Source: Streptomyces sp. HNM0574
GTDB lineage: Bacteria > Actinomycetota > Actinomycetes > Streptomycetales > Streptomycetaceae
DNA: 64,000 nucleotides
Assembly (NCBI RefSeq): GCF_012726235.1
Contig: NZ_JAASAH010000008.1
Coordinates: 62,001 to 126,000 of the forward strand
Direction of reading: 5' to 3'
Shown here piece by piece: positions 25,587 through 35,102 of this stretch. How positions within the stretch are numbered: position 1 is the first letter of the stretch; each line of letters opens with the position of its first letter. The position numbers and the translations under genes are program-made. Under the pieces are notes generated by a model. That model did no database searches. It had not been told where the DNA came from and saw nothing but the letters and a program-made list of their open reading frames with translations.

Positions 25587-26615
25587 ATGGGGAAGAACGT
25601 CGCGATGGCCAGGGCAGCCAGGGAACTCGGCCTCAAGCCGAAGGAGTTGGAACTCGCCGTGCGGGAGGGCGAGGTGCACACGGTGCCGGGCCGCGAGGGC
25701 GAAGCCCGCAGGGTGATGCCGCGCGCGGAGCTCGACAGGCTCAAACAGATCCCGGGACGGGCCGACGGCCTGCGGGAACGGGTCCGGACGGTGACCACGA
25801 AGGGAGGCGCGGAGCTGCTGGGCATCGCACCGGCCCGGTTCCTCCGCCTCGCCCGGGGCGGTTGCTTCAGCCCCGCCCGGTTCTACGTCAACCGTTACGG
25901 CAGCACCGTCTGGCTCTATCTCGTCTCGGAGCTGCGGGAGTTCGCCGCCCGCAGGCCCGAACTGCTCAGCGGCAGGACGCCCACCGGGCTGCGGGTCCTG
26001 CTCGCCGAGGGCGCCGACTACCGCGCCAGGGAGTGGCGGAACCGCCGCGTCGGCCAACTTGTCCGCGAGGCCGTCGGCCCGTGGGAGCGGGCCGCCGCCC
26101 GTGCCGCCGTGCTCGACGACGAGGCGCTGCAGCAGGCCGTCCCCGTCGCGGAGGAGCGGGTGCGGCTGCTCTCGCTGCGGCCGCCGCTGGTAACCGTTCC
26201 GGAGGGGGCGGAGCCCACCCGGCGGGCCGCGGCGGTGATCTGCCGCGCCTCCGAGGAGGACGAAATCTTCTGCAGCCGACTGCTGTTGACGGCCGAACTC
26301 GAGGAGGCCCGCGCCGCAGACCTCGCCGGCACGGCATTCGACCCGTTCACCCCGCTGACCACATCGGTGCCGGGGATGAACGGGGAGTCCGGGCCCGAGC
26401 CGGCCGGAACCGGAGCCGGGACGCGGTCCCGCACGGCGACCGGCGGCCCCGCAACGGAAGCCCGCCCGGTCGACGGCCGCACACGCTCGTCCGCGCACCG
26501 CCCCCGCAGGCGGGCCCGACGCTGGTACGACCGGCTGCGCGGCGCCCGCAGGGCCGCCGCAGCGGGCAACGGACCGGCCGCACGCCTCGCACGGCTCAGC
26601 CGTTCAACGCCCTGA
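25587..26615 (+). CDS. DNA-binding-like Streptomyces protein (resembles DUF6397)
   Basis: This 342-residue protein has an N-terminal helix-turn-helix-like part (MARAARELGLKPKELELAVREGEV) and a second similar module (TKGGAELLGIAPARFLRLAR). Charged helical segments follow, and then a disordered, Arg-rich tail (HRPRRRARRWYDRLRGARR). From memory it matches a Streptomyces-restricted family catalogued as DUF6397. The function is unknown. ATG 25587 has GGGGGCG upstream. A DnaA box lies in the promoter region. Its last 20 bp overlap the 3' end of the convergent thioesterase gene. Confidence 0.72.
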   Translation: MGKNVAMARAARELGLKPKELELAVREGEVHTVPGREGEARRVMPRAELDRLKQIPGRADGLRERVRTVTTKGGAELLGIAPARFLRLARGGCFSPARFYVNRYGSTVWLYLVSELREFAARRPELLSGRTPTGLRVLLAEGADYRAREWRNRRVGQLVREAVGPWERAAARAAVLDDEALQQAVPVAEERVRLLSLRPPLVTVPEGAEPTRRAAAVICRASEEDEIFCSRLLLTAELEEARAADLAGTAFDPFTPLTTSVPGMNGESGPEPAGTGAGTRSRTATGGPATEARPVDGRTRSSAHRPRRRARRWYDRLRGARRAAAAGNGPAARLARLSRSTP

Positions 26616-27462
26616 ACAGCCCTTCCTGCATGACGGACACGATCAGACGGCCCTGACGGTCGAAGATCTGCCCGCGCGCCAGCCCGCGCGCACCCGTGGC
26701 GATGGGCGATTCCTGCTGGTACAGGAACCACTCGTCGGCCCGGAACGGACGGTGGAACCACATCGCGTGATCGAGGGAGGCCATGTCGAAACCGCGCTCG
26801 CCCCACAGCGGCTCGACGGGGATACGCACCGCGTCCAGCAACGTCATGTCGCTCGCGTAAGTGAGGGCGCAGGTGTGCACCAGCGGGTCGTCGCCGAGCG
26901 AGCCGGTGACCCGCATCCACACACCGCTGCGCGGCTCCACGTCGCGCAGTTCCTCCTCGCTCCACTTGAGCCGCTCCACATAGCGGATGTCGAACGCCAT
27001 GCGGCGCTCCATCCGCTCCAGGGACTCCGGCAGTTCACCGAGATGGCTGCGGAGCTCGTCGGGCAGGCTCGGCAGGCTCTCCGGAGCGGGTACGTCCGGC
27101 ATCCGCACCTGATGTTCGAAACCGGACTCCGGCTGATGGAAGGAGGCAGTCAGATTGAAGATCGTCCGGCCTTCCTGGACGGCCGTCACCCGCCGGGTGG
27201 TGAACGACCGCCCGTCCCGCACCCGTTCGACCTGGTACACGATCGGCACCCCCGGGATGCCGGGCCGCAGGAAGTACGAGTGCAGCGAGTGCACCGGGCG
27301 CCCGGCCTCCGTCGTGCGCCCCGCCGCGACGAGCGCCTGCCCGGCCACCTGCCCGCCGAAGACCCGCTGGAGGGACTCCTGCGGACTGCGTCCCCGGAAA
27401 ATGTTCACCTCGATCTGCTCCAGGTCGAGCAGATCCACGAGCCGTTCGGCTGGGCTGGTCAC
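26596..27462 (-). CDS. tesB: Acyl-CoA thioesterase II (TesB family)
   Basis: This double-hotdog thioesterase of 288 residues hydrolyses medium- and long-chain acyl-CoA. Motifs are LEQIEVNIFRGRSPQE and RVFGGQVAGQALVAAGRT in the first hotdog, then SLHSYFLRPGIPGVPIVY. In the second are CALTYASDMTLLDAVRIP and SLDHAMWFHRPFRADEWFLY with the catalytic Asp, ending in GLARGQIFDRQGRLIVSV. It probably adjusts free CoA during fatty-acid degradation. The stop region overlaps that of the convergent neighbour by 20 bp. The helicase gene follows after 73 bp. Confidence 0.93.
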   Translation of the reverse strand: MTSPAERLVDLLDLEQIEVNIFRGRSPQESLQRVFGGQVAGQALVAAGRTTEAGRPVHSLHSYFLRPGIPGVPIVYQVERVRDGRSFTTRRVTAVQEGRTIFNLTASFHQPESGFEHQVRMPDVPAPESLPSLPDELRSHLGELPESLERMERRMAFDIRYVERLKWSEEELRDVEPRSGVWMRVTGSLGDDPLVHTCALTYASDMTLLDAVRIPVEPLWGERGFDMASLDHAMWFHRPFRADEWFLYQQESPIATGARGLARGQIFDRQGRLIVSVMQEGLFRALNG

Positions 27463-27535
27463 GGCAGGCGCTCCTTCACGGTGGTCATGGCTGTCCCGGC
27501 TCCGCCGGCGTGCGCGGCCGGGGCCGCGCGGGTGC

Positions 27536-30055
27536 TCACATCTGGCCGACGTCGGTCACCTTGATCACGGCCCGGCCCTCTTCGTCGGAGGCGGTGAGGT
27601 CGACCTCGGCGGAGATTCCCCAGTCATGGTCGCCGTTCGGGTCCGCGAATGTCTGACGGACGCGCCAGAGCCCGTCCTCGGGCAGCTCCTCGATCTGCAG
27701 CAGCTTCGGGCCACGCGCGTCGGGGCCGGTGCCCAGCTCCTCGTACTCCTCCCAGTACGCGTCCATCGCCTCGCCCCAGGCGTCCTCGTCCCAGCCGGAC
27801 TCGGCGTCCAGCTCGCCGAGCTCGCCCACCTTGTCCAGCGCGGCCAGCTCGACCCGGCGGAACATCGCGTTGCGCACCAGCACCCGGAACGCCCGGGAGT
27901 TGGCCGTGACGGGCCGGACGTGGTCGGCGCGCTCCTGGGCCTCCTCGGCGCTCTCGTCCTCGGGGTTGGCCAGCTGCTCCCACTCGTCGAGGAGGCTCGA
28001 GTCGACCTGGCGGACCATCTCGCCCAGCCACTCGATGATGTCCTGGAAGTCCTCGGACTTCAGGTCGTCGGGCACCGTGTGCTCCAGTGCCTTGTACGCG
28101 CTCGCGAGGTAGCGCAGCACGATGCCCTCGGTGCGGGCGAGCTCGTAGAAGGAGACGAACTCGCTGAACGTCATGGCCCGTTCGTACATGTCCCGCACGA
28201 CGGACTTGGGGGACAGCGGATGGTCGCCCACCCAGGGGTGCGACTTCCGGTAGAGGCCGTACGCGTGGAACAGCAGCTCCTCCAGCGGCTGCGGATAGCT
28301 GATGTCCATCAGCCGTTCCATGCGGTCCTCGTACTCGACGCCGTCGGCCTTCATCTCGGCGACGGCCTCGCCCTTGGCCTTGTTCATCTGCGCGGCCAGG
28401 ATCTGCCGCGGGTCGTCCAGCGTCGACTCGACGACCGAGGTCATGTCCAGCGCGTAGCCCGGGGATTCGGGGTCCAGCAGCTCGAACGCCGCCAGCGCGA
28501 AGGTGGACAGCGGCTGGTTCAGGGCGAAGTCCTGCTGGAGGTCGACCGTCAGGCGGATGGTGCGGCCCTCCGCGTCCGGCTCGTCCAGCTTCTCGACGAT
28601 CCCGCCGTCCACCAGCGACCGGTAGATGGCGATGGCCCGGCGGATGTGCCGCAGCTGGGACTTGCGGTCCTCGTGGTTGTCCTCCAGCAGCTTCCGCATG
28701 GCGCTGAAGGCGTCACCGGGCCGCGCGATCACCGACAGCAGCATCGCGTGCGTCACCCGGAACCGGGAGACCAGTGGCTCGGGTTCGGAGGCGATCAGCT
28801 TCTCGAAGGTCTGCTGGCTCCAGCCCACGAACCCCTCGGGGGCCTTCTTCCGTGTCACCTTCCGGCGCTTCTTCGGGTCGTCGCCCGCCTTCGCCAGCGC
28901 CTTCTCGTTCTCGATCACGTGCTCCGGCGCCTGCGCCACGACGAACCCGGAGGTGTCGAAGCCGGCACGGCCCGCACGCCCCGCGATCTGGTGGAACTCC
29001 CGCGCGCGCAGGGTGCGGACGCGGCTGCCGTCGTACTTGGTGAGCGCGGTGAACAGCACCGTGCGGATGGGCACGTTGACGCCGACGCCGAGGGTGTCGG
29101 TACCGCAGATCACCTTCAGCAGGCCGGCCTGCGCCAGCCGTTCCACCAGCCGCCGGTACTTCGGCAGCATGCCCGCGTGGTGGACGCCGATGCCGTGCCG
29201 CACGTACCGGGAGAGGTTGCGGCCGAACTTCGTCGTGAAGCGGAAGTCACCGATGATCTTGGCGATCTCGTCCTTCTCCGCCCGCGAGCACATGTTGATG
29301 CTCATCAGCGCCTGCGCCCGCTCCACCGCCTGCGCCTGCGTGAAGTGCACGATGTACACCGGCGCCTGCCGCGTCTCCAGCAGCTCGGTCAGCGTCTCCG
29401 TCAGCGAGGTGGTGCGGTACTCGTACGAGAGCGGCACCGGTCGGGTGGCCGAGCGGACGACGGCCGTCTCGCGCCCGGTGCGCCGGCTGAGGTCCTTCTC
29501 GAAGCGGCTGACGTCGCCCAGCGTGGCCGACATCAGCACGAACTGGGCCTGCGGCAGCTCCAGAAGCGGAATCTGCCAGGCCCAGCCGCGGTCCGGCTCG
29601 GCGTAGAAGTGGAACTCGTCCATCACGACCTGGCCGATGTCGGCGTTCGCGCCGTCCCGCAGCGCGATGGACGCCAGCACCTCCGCCGTGCAGCAGATCA
29701 CGGGCGCGTCCGCGTTGACCGAGGCGTCGCCGGTCAGCATGCCGACGTTCTCCGTGCCGAAGATCTTGCACAGGTCGAAGAACTTCTCCGAGACCAGCGC
29801 CTTGATCGGAGCGGTGTAGAAGGTCACCTCGTCGCGGGCCAGCGCGGCGAAGTGCGCCCCCGCGGCGACCAGACTCTTCCCGGACCCGGTGGGGGTCGAC
29901 AGGACGACGTTCGCCCCGGAGACCACCTCGATCAAGGCTTCTTCCTGGGCGGGATAGAGCGTGATGCCCCTCTCCTCGGCCCACCCGGAGAACTTCTCGA
30001 AGAGGGCGTCGGGGTCGGGGGTGCTCGGGATCTGGTCGATGAGGGTGGCTGTCAC
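27536..30055 (-). CDS. DEAD/DEAH-box helicase with C-terminal DUF3516
   Basis: This 839-residue superfamily-2 helicase is related to Ski2/HelY-type RNA helicases. Motif I is STPTGSGKS, motif II VVMDEFHFY, motif III LMSATLGD and motif VI HQIAGRAGRAG. The C-terminal half (from about residue 400) matches the actinobacterial DUF3516 region, starting near TRKKAPEGFVGWSQQTFEKL. Likely substrates are structured RNA or DNA, but the role is not established. GTG 30055 starts at TATLIDQIP. The ribosome-binding signal is weak (GGGGG immediately upstream). It is divergent from the metal-dependent hydrolase gene. Confidence 0.93.
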   Translation of the reverse strand: MTATLIDQIPSTPDPDALFEKFSGWAEERGITLYPAQEEALIEVVSGANVVLSTPTGSGKSLVAAGAHFAALARDEVTFYTAPIKALVSEKFFDLCKIFGTENVGMLTGDASVNADAPVICCTAEVLASIALRDGANADIGQVVMDEFHFYAEPDRGWAWQIPLLELPQAQFVLMSATLGDVSRFEKDLSRRTGRETAVVRSATRPVPLSYEYRTTSLTETLTELLETRQAPVYIVHFTQAQAVERAQALMSINMCSRAEKDEIAKIIGDFRFTTKFGRNLSRYVRHGIGVHHAGMLPKYRRLVERLAQAGLLKVICGTDTLGVGVNVPIRTVLFTALTKYDGSRVRTLRAREFHQIAGRAGRAGFDTSGFVVAQAPEHVIENEKALAKAGDDPKKRRKVTRKKAPEGFVGWSQQTFEKLIASEPEPLVSRFRVTHAMLLSVIARPGDAFSAMRKLLEDNHEDRKSQLRHIRRAIAIYRSLVDGGIVEKLDEPDAEGRTIRLTVDLQQDFALNQPLSTFALAAFELLDPESPGYALDMTSVVESTLDDPRQILAAQMNKAKGEAVAEMKADGVEYEDRMERLMDISYPQPLEELLFHAYGLYRKSHPWVGDHPLSPKSVVRDMYERAMTFSEFVSFYELARTEGIVLRYLASAYKALEHTVPDDLKSEDFQDIIEWLGEMVRQVDSSLLDEWEQLANPEDESAEEAQERADHVRPVTANSRAFRVLVRNAMFRRVELAALDKVGELGELDAESGWDEDAWGEAMDAYWEEYEELGTGPDARGPKLLQIEELPEDGLWRVRQTFADPNGDHDWGISAEVDLTASDEEGRAVIKVTDVGQM

Positions 30056-30082
30056 ACCCCCATACTGCCTTCCCGGCCTCGC

Positions 30083-30112
30083 GATCACGGAACCGGTGGG
30101 TCTGCCGTGATC
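30083..30112. promoter_or_regulatory. Inverted repeat in the helicase/hydrolase divergent region
   Basis: GATCACGG and CCGTGATC form a perfect 8-bp inverted repeat with a 14-bp spacer (centre-to-centre 22 bp). It lies in the 246-bp divergent region, 28 bp from the helicase start, and could be an operator. No local regulator is evident. Confidence 0.35.
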
Positions 30113-30301
30113 ACCGGACGCTACGCTGTGTCGCCGACCGGTCGTCAGAAGCCGCAGGCCCGTCGGCCCGCGACATGAGGACACCCGGGCCAACTGCCCC
30201 GGCGGCCAAGGCCGCTGAGCGGCGGAGCCCGGACGCGGTACGGGACGACGGTGCCGGAAGGACCACGGCACCAAGAGCGACAACAAGGGTGGGGTACGAC
30301 C

Positions 30302-31096
30302 ATGATGGGACCGGCGCATTCGCTGTCCGGGGCAGCGGCCTGGCTGGGGGTGGGTGCAGCCGCGCAGGCACTGGATCACCCGATGCCCTGGCCCGTGCTC
30401 GTCGTCGGCGCGCTGATCTGCTCGGGGGCCGCGCTGGCGCCCGACCTCGACCAGAAGTCGGCGACCATCTCCCGGGCCTTCGGCCCGATCTCCCGAGGGC
30501 TGTGCGGGGTGATCGACAAGCTGTCCGAGGCCGTCTACAACGCCACCCGCGCCAAGGGCGAACGCCGCCGCAACGGCGGGCACCGCACCCTCACCCACAC
30601 CGCGCCCTGGGCCGTGGCCGTCGGCGCCGGCTTCTCCGCCGCCGCCGTCCTGGGCGACAGGTGGGCGGTGCTGGTGATCCTCTTCATCCACATGGTGCTG
30701 GCCGTCGAAGGGCTCCTGTGGCGAGCCGCCCGCGTCTCCAGCGACGTCCTCGTCTGGCTGCTGGGAGCGGCGACGGCGTGGATCCTCGCCGGGGTGATGG
30801 ACCAGCCGGGGAACGGGTCGAACTGGCTCTTCACCGGTGAGGGCCAGGAGTACATGTGGCTCGGGCTGCCGATCGTGCTCGGGGCGCTGGTGCACAGCAT
30901 CGGCGACGCCCTCACCATCTCCGGCTGCCCGATCCTCTGGCCGCTGCCGATAGCGGGCAAGCGCTGGTACCCGCTGGGCACGCCCCGGTTCATGCGCTTC
31001 CGGGCGGGGGCGAAGGTGGAGACCAAGGTGCTCATGCCGCTGTTCATGGTGCTCGGCGGCGCGGGCGGCCTGGTGGCGCTCGGCCTCTTCGGCTGA
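30302..31096 (+). CDS. Membrane-bound metal-dependent hydrolase (YdjM/DUF457 family)
   Basis: This 264-residue protein has about five membrane helices and metal-binding residues at their ends: AHSLSGAAAWLG at the N-terminus, LAPDLDQKSA, GGHRTLTHT and HSIGDALTISGCP. These are diagnostic of the YdjM/LexA-regulated membrane hydrolase family (DUF457), proposed to act on membrane-embedded substrates. Two adjacent ATG codons (30302 and 30305) both follow AAGGGTGGGG. It ends 12 bp from the convergent ABC exporter gene. Confidence 0.85.
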   Translation: MMGPAHSLSGAAAWLGVGAAAQALDHPMPWPVLVVGALICSGAALAPDLDQKSATISRAFGPISRGLCGVIDKLSEAVYNATRAKGERRRNGGHRTLTHTAPWAVAVGAGFSAAAVLGDRWAVLVILFIHMVLAVEGLLWRAARVSSDVLVWLLGAATAWILAGVMDQPGNGSNWLFTGEGQEYMWLGLPIVLGALVHSIGDALTISGCPILWPLPIAGKRWYPLGTPRFMRFRAGAKVETKVLMPLFMVLGGAGGLVALGLFG

Positions 31097-31108
31097 CTCC
31101 CGCCCCGG

Positions 31109-32929
31109 TCACTCCGGGGTGCGTGAGCCGTGCCACGAGTGCCAGAGCGCGGAGTACGGGCCGCCCGCCGCGACGAGCGTGTCGTGCGGGCCGAGCTCGC
31201 TGATCCGTCCGTCCTCCACGACGGCGATCACGTCGGCGTCGTGCGCGGTGTGCAGACGGTGCGCGATGGCGACGACGGTGCGGCCCTCCAGCACCTGGGC
31301 CAGGGAGCGTTCCAGGTCGCGGGCCGCCCGCGGGTCCAGCAGCGAGGTCGCCTCGTCGAGCACCAGGGTGTGCGGGTCCGCCAGCACCAGCCGGGCCAGC
31401 GCGATCTGTTGGGCCTGCGCGGGCGTGACGGCGAGCCCGCCGGAGCCGACCTCGGTGTCCAGCCCGTCGTCCAGGGCGTCCGCCCAGCGGTCGGCGTCGA
31501 CGGCGCGCAGCGCCTCCCGGAGCTGGGCGTCGTCCGCGTCGGTGCGGGCGAGCAGCAGGTTGTCACGCAGGGAGCCGACGAAGACGTGGTGCTCCTGGTT
31601 GACGAGCGCGACGTGCCGGCGCACCGACTCGGCGGGCATGCGGGCGAGTTCGGCTCCGCCGAGGGTGACCTCGCCCGTGCGTGGCCCGTAGATCCCGGCG
31701 AGCAGCCTGCCCAGGGTGGACTTTCCCGCGCCCGAGGGGCCGACGAGCGCGACGCGGGTTCCCGTCGGCACGCTCATCGTCACGCCGTGCAGCACGTCGC
31801 TGCCGGCGTAGTAGCCGAACCGCACGTCGTCGGCGGCCACGTCCCGCCCCTCGGGGGAGACGGAACCGTCGCCCGCATCGACCGCGATCTCGCGGACGCC
31901 CACCAGCCGGGCCAGCGACACATGGGCGGTCTGGAGCTCGTCGTACCAGCGCAGGATGAGCCCGACCGGGTCGACGAGCATCTGGGCCAGCAGCGCGCCC
32001 GTCGTCAGCTGGCCGACGCCGATCCAGCCCCGGCTGACGAAGTAGCCGCCGGCCATCAGCACGACCCCGATGATCAGGACGTTGGAGACGTTGATGACGG
32101 GGAAGAGGACCGAGCGGAGGTACAGCGTGTAGCGCTCCCATGCCGTCCACTCCCGGATGCGCCGCTCCGACAGGTCGACGCGCCGCCCGCCGAGGCGGTG
32201 CGCCTCCACGGTGCGTCCCGCGTCCACCGTCTCCGCCAGCGCGGCGGCGACAGCGGCGTAACCGGCGGCCTCCGAGCGGTACGAGGCAGGCGCGCGGCGG
32301 TAGTACCAGACGCAGCCGACGAGCAGCACCGGTGCGGCGATCAGCGCGACCAGCAGCAGCGGGGGAGCGGTCACCCCCAGGGCCCCGAGCAGCAGCGCCG
32401 CCCACACCACGCCGATCGACAGCTGCGGCACGGCCTCGCGCATGGCGGAGGCGAGGCGGTCGATGTCGGTGGTGATGCGGGACAGCAGGTCGCCCGTCCC
32501 GGCGCGCTCCAGCACGCCGGGCGGCAGCCCCACGGAGCGTACGAGGAAGTCCTCCCGCAGGTCCGCCAGCATCTGCTCACCCAGCATGGCCCCGCGCAGC
32601 CGCACCTCCCGCACGAACACCGTCTGGACGGTGAGGGCGACCACGAACACCGCGACGGTACGCCCGAGATGGAGGTCGTCACGCTCGCCCGAGGCCAGTT
32701 CGTCGACGACGTGGCCCAGCAGGTACGGGCCGACCATCGAGGCCGTGACGGCGAGGGTGTTGACCGTGATGAGCGTCAGGAACGCCCTGCGGTGACGCCG
32801 CAGCAGCTCCCGCACGTAGGCGCGTACGGTCGCGGGCCTGCCGACGGGCAGGATGGTGACGTCCTCCGGGGCGGCCGGATCGTATGCGGGCGGGCTGAGG
32901 CCGATGCGGCGGCCGGTGCCGGACCTCAT
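31109..32929 (-). CDS. ABC exporter subunit with intact Walker motifs but degenerate signature
   Basis: This 606-residue half-transporter has six membrane helices (TVNTLAVTASMVGPYLLGHV to about residue 330) and an ATPase domain. Walker A is GPSGAGKST, Walker B TLVLDEATS and the switch His IAHRL, all canonical. The signature is VTPAQAQQIALAR instead of LSGGQ. The upstream subunit has the opposite pattern, so the pair forms one competent and one degenerate ATP site. The ATG overlaps the partner stop codon by 4 bp (ATGA). The cargo is unknown; drugs, lipids or peptides are typical for this class. Confidence 0.92.
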   Translation of the reverse strand: MRSGTGRRIGLSPPAYDPAAPEDVTILPVGRPATVRAYVRELLRRHRRAFLTLITVNTLAVTASMVGPYLLGHVVDELASGERDDLHLGRTVAVFVVALTVQTVFVREVRLRGAMLGEQMLADLREDFLVRSVGLPPGVLERAGTGDLLSRITTDIDRLASAMREAVPQLSIGVVWAALLLGALGVTAPPLLLVALIAAPVLLVGCVWYYRRAPASYRSEAAGYAAVAAALAETVDAGRTVEAHRLGGRRVDLSERRIREWTAWERYTLYLRSVLFPVINVSNVLIIGVVLMAGGYFVSRGWIGVGQLTTGALLAQMLVDPVGLILRWYDELQTAHVSLARLVGVREIAVDAGDGSVSPEGRDVAADDVRFGYYAGSDVLHGVTMSVPTGTRVALVGPSGAGKSTLGRLLAGIYGPRTGEVTLGGAELARMPAESVRRHVALVNQEHHVFVGSLRDNLLLARTDADDAQLREALRAVDADRWADALDDGLDTEVGSGGLAVTPAQAQQIALARLVLADPHTLVLDEATSLLDPRAARDLERSLAQVLEGRTVVAIAHRLHTAHDADVIAVVEDGRISELGPHDTLVAAGGPYSALWHSWHGSRTPE

Positions 32930-34827
32930 GTGCTCACTGCTCCTTCTCCTTCGCCGGCCCCGCGCGGGGCGCCCGCGCTCTCGCCGTCCCGATGTTGTTG
33001 CGGGTCTCCGTTGATGCGGGACGGCGCGGACGAGGTGGCGTCGCGGGTGACGGCGGCGCGGTAGGCGCCGTCGGACTCCAGCAGTTCCCGGTGCGTACCC
33101 GAAGCCGTCGCCTTGCCGTCCGGGAGGAACACGACGTGCTGGGCGCGGGCCAGCAGCAGCGGACTGGAGGTGATGACCACGGTGGTGCGCCCCTCGCGCA
33201 GCCGCTCCACGGACCGTGCGATGCGTGCCTCGGTGTGCGTGTCCACGGCGGACGTCGGCTCGTCGAGCACCAGGACGGGTGGGTCGGTGATCAACGACCG
33301 TGCCAGGGACAGCCGTTGACGCTGGCCGCCCGACAGTGAGCGCCCGCGCTCCGTGATGCGCGCGGCGAGCGGATCGCCCGCAGCGTCGGGGCTGCCCTGC
33401 AGCAGGGCCTGCAGGACGTCGTCGCACTGCGCTGCCTCCAGCGCCCGCTCCCTCGTCACCGCACCGGACGTGGGGACGTCCAGCAGCTCGCCCAACGTGC
33501 CGGAGAGCAGCACGGGGTCCTTGTCCTGGACGAGTACGGCGCTGCGCGCGGCGTCCAGCGTCACGGCGTCGAGCGGTACGTGGCCCAGCCGCACCGACTC
33601 CTCGTCGTTCCCGCCGGGAGGGTGGCCGCCGAGCCGCTCGGCGAGCGTTCCGGCGGTGTCGGGGTCGCCGCAGACCACGGCGGTGAGCGTCCCGGCCGGG
33701 ACGAGCAGGCCGCTGGCCGGGTCGAACAGGTCGCCGCGGAGGGCCGATTCGGGCACCTGCGCCGGTGTCCCTTCCTCCGCACGAGGGGAGGCCGGTTCCG
33801 GTGTCCGAACCGTGCCGCTGTCCCCGGCTGTCTCACGGCGGAGGGCGAGGACGCGGGCGGCGCGTTTGGCGGAGGGGCGGGAGAAGGAGTACGCCATGGC
33901 GAACTCCTGGAACATCCGCAGCGGGAAGAGCAGGAAGGTCACCGCGCCGTAGACGGTGACCAGTTCGCCCACTCCGATCTCTCCGGCGAGTGCGAGCCCC
34001 GTGCCGCGCCACACCACGCCGACCAGCAGGAGGCCGGGCAGGGCGACCTGCACGGCGGCGATGAGCGCCCACATCCGCGCCGTCCGCACAGCCGCGCGCC
34101 GCACCTCCTGCGAGGCGTTCCGGTAGCGGGTGAGGAACAGCTCCTCACCGCCGATGCCGCGCAGCACCCGGAGCCCCGCGACGGTGTCGGCGGCCAGTTC
34201 CGTGGCCCGGCCCGCCTTGTCCCGCTGTGTGTCGGCGCGGCGGGTCGCGGGCGGCAGCAGCGGCAGGACGCACAGCGCGAGGACGAGCACGCCGATGGAG
34301 ACCAGCACGCCCAACTGCGGCTGGTAGAGCACGAGTCCGCCGCACACCCCGAGCGTCACCAGCAGCGCCGAACTGAAGCGTGAAGTGGCCTCCACGCACC
34401 AGCCGATCTTCTCGATGTCACCCGTCGACACGGCGACGACCTCACCGGCGGCCACCCGCCGCGTCAGGGCGGCCCCGAGGGCGGCCGTACGCCGGGCCAG
34501 GAGCTGTTGGGTACGTGCCGCCGAGGTGATCCAGTTGGTGATGGCGGCCCGGTGCAGCAGCGTGTCGCCGACCGAGACCGTCACGGCGATCACGGCGAGG
34601 AGCAGGCCGGCGCGGGCGAGCTGCGTCCCGGACCGGGCGACCGCCGCCTCCACGGCGATCCCCGCGGCGACGGGCAGCGCGGCGACGGATCCCATGTGCA
34701 CGACGCCCCAGGCGAGCGCGCGGAGTTGGCCGCCGATCTGGCTGCGGCCGAGCCACAGGAGGAAGCGGAAGCCGGACCGGACGTCCGGCGTACCGGGGTC
34801 GGCATACGGAAGGTCACGGATCTGCAT
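32926..34827 (-). CDS. ABC exporter subunit lacking Walker A and switch His
   Basis: This 633-residue half-transporter is encoded upstream of, and coupled to, its partner. About six membrane helices occupy residues 35-320. In the nucleotide-binding domain the expected Walker A is CGDPDTAGTLAERLGG, without the GKS/T core, and the switch His is replaced (VVITSSPLL). The signature RSLSGGQRQRLSLAR and Walker B VLVLDEPTS are intact. It therefore donates the functional signature to the partner and is unlikely to bind ATP canonically at its own P-loop. The C-terminal 30 residues are low-complexity. Confidence 0.92.
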   Translation of the reverse strand: MQIRDLPYADPGTPDVRSGFRFLLWLGRSQIGGQLRALAWGVVHMGSVAALPVAAGIAVEAAVARSGTQLARAGLLLAVIAVTVSVGDTLLHRAAITNWITSAARTQQLLARRTAALGAALTRRVAAGEVVAVSTGDIEKIGWCVEATSRFSSALLVTLGVCGGLVLYQPQLGVLVSIGVLVLALCVLPLLPPATRRADTQRDKAGRATELAADTVAGLRVLRGIGGEELFLTRYRNASQEVRRAAVRTARMWALIAAVQVALPGLLLVGVVWRGTGLALAGEIGVGELVTVYGAVTFLLFPLRMFQEFAMAYSFSRPSAKRAARVLALRRETAGDSGTVRTPEPASPRAEEGTPAQVPESALRGDLFDPASGLLVPAGTLTAVVCGDPDTAGTLAERLGGHPPGGNDEESVRLGHVPLDAVTLDAARSAVLVQDKDPVLLSGTLGELLDVPTSGAVTRERALEAAQCDDVLQALLQGSPDAAGDPLAARITERGRSLSGGQRQRLSLARSLITDPPVLVLDEPTSAVDTHTEARIARSVERLREGRTTVVITSSPLLLARAQHVVFLPDGKATASGTHRELLESDGAYRAAVTRDATSSAPSRINGDPQQHRDGESAGAPRGAGEGEGAVST

Positions 34828-35102
34828 GGCGTCCCAGGCTGTTCGTTGGACCGACGGTGCGGACGGTGTGGCGGCGGATGGAGGCGAGCGGCCGGAAGCG
34901 GAGGCTCCGGGCCCTCAGCGTTCCCGAGCCTCGACGTGCTGAAGTCGCAGTCTCGAATGGTGCCTTGAGGAAGGGCGGATGGCGGCGAGTCGGCAGGTCG
35001 GTGTGCCGTCGCGTTGACCGTGCAAGGCTTGCGGCATTCCATCCGTAAAGCAACGGGTTTTTCACCCTCCCCGCGGGGCCGGGTGAGTGCGAGCATGGGT
35101 AC

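Noticed and set aside
27155-30178. A 1007-codon open frame on the plus strand opposite the DEAD/H helicase, and similar long frames opposite the SNF2 helicase, matB and others
   Set aside because: These are antisense shadows typical of high G+C DNA. Their translations are Arg/Gly/Val-rich with no domain, and the opposite frame is a clear conserved protein.
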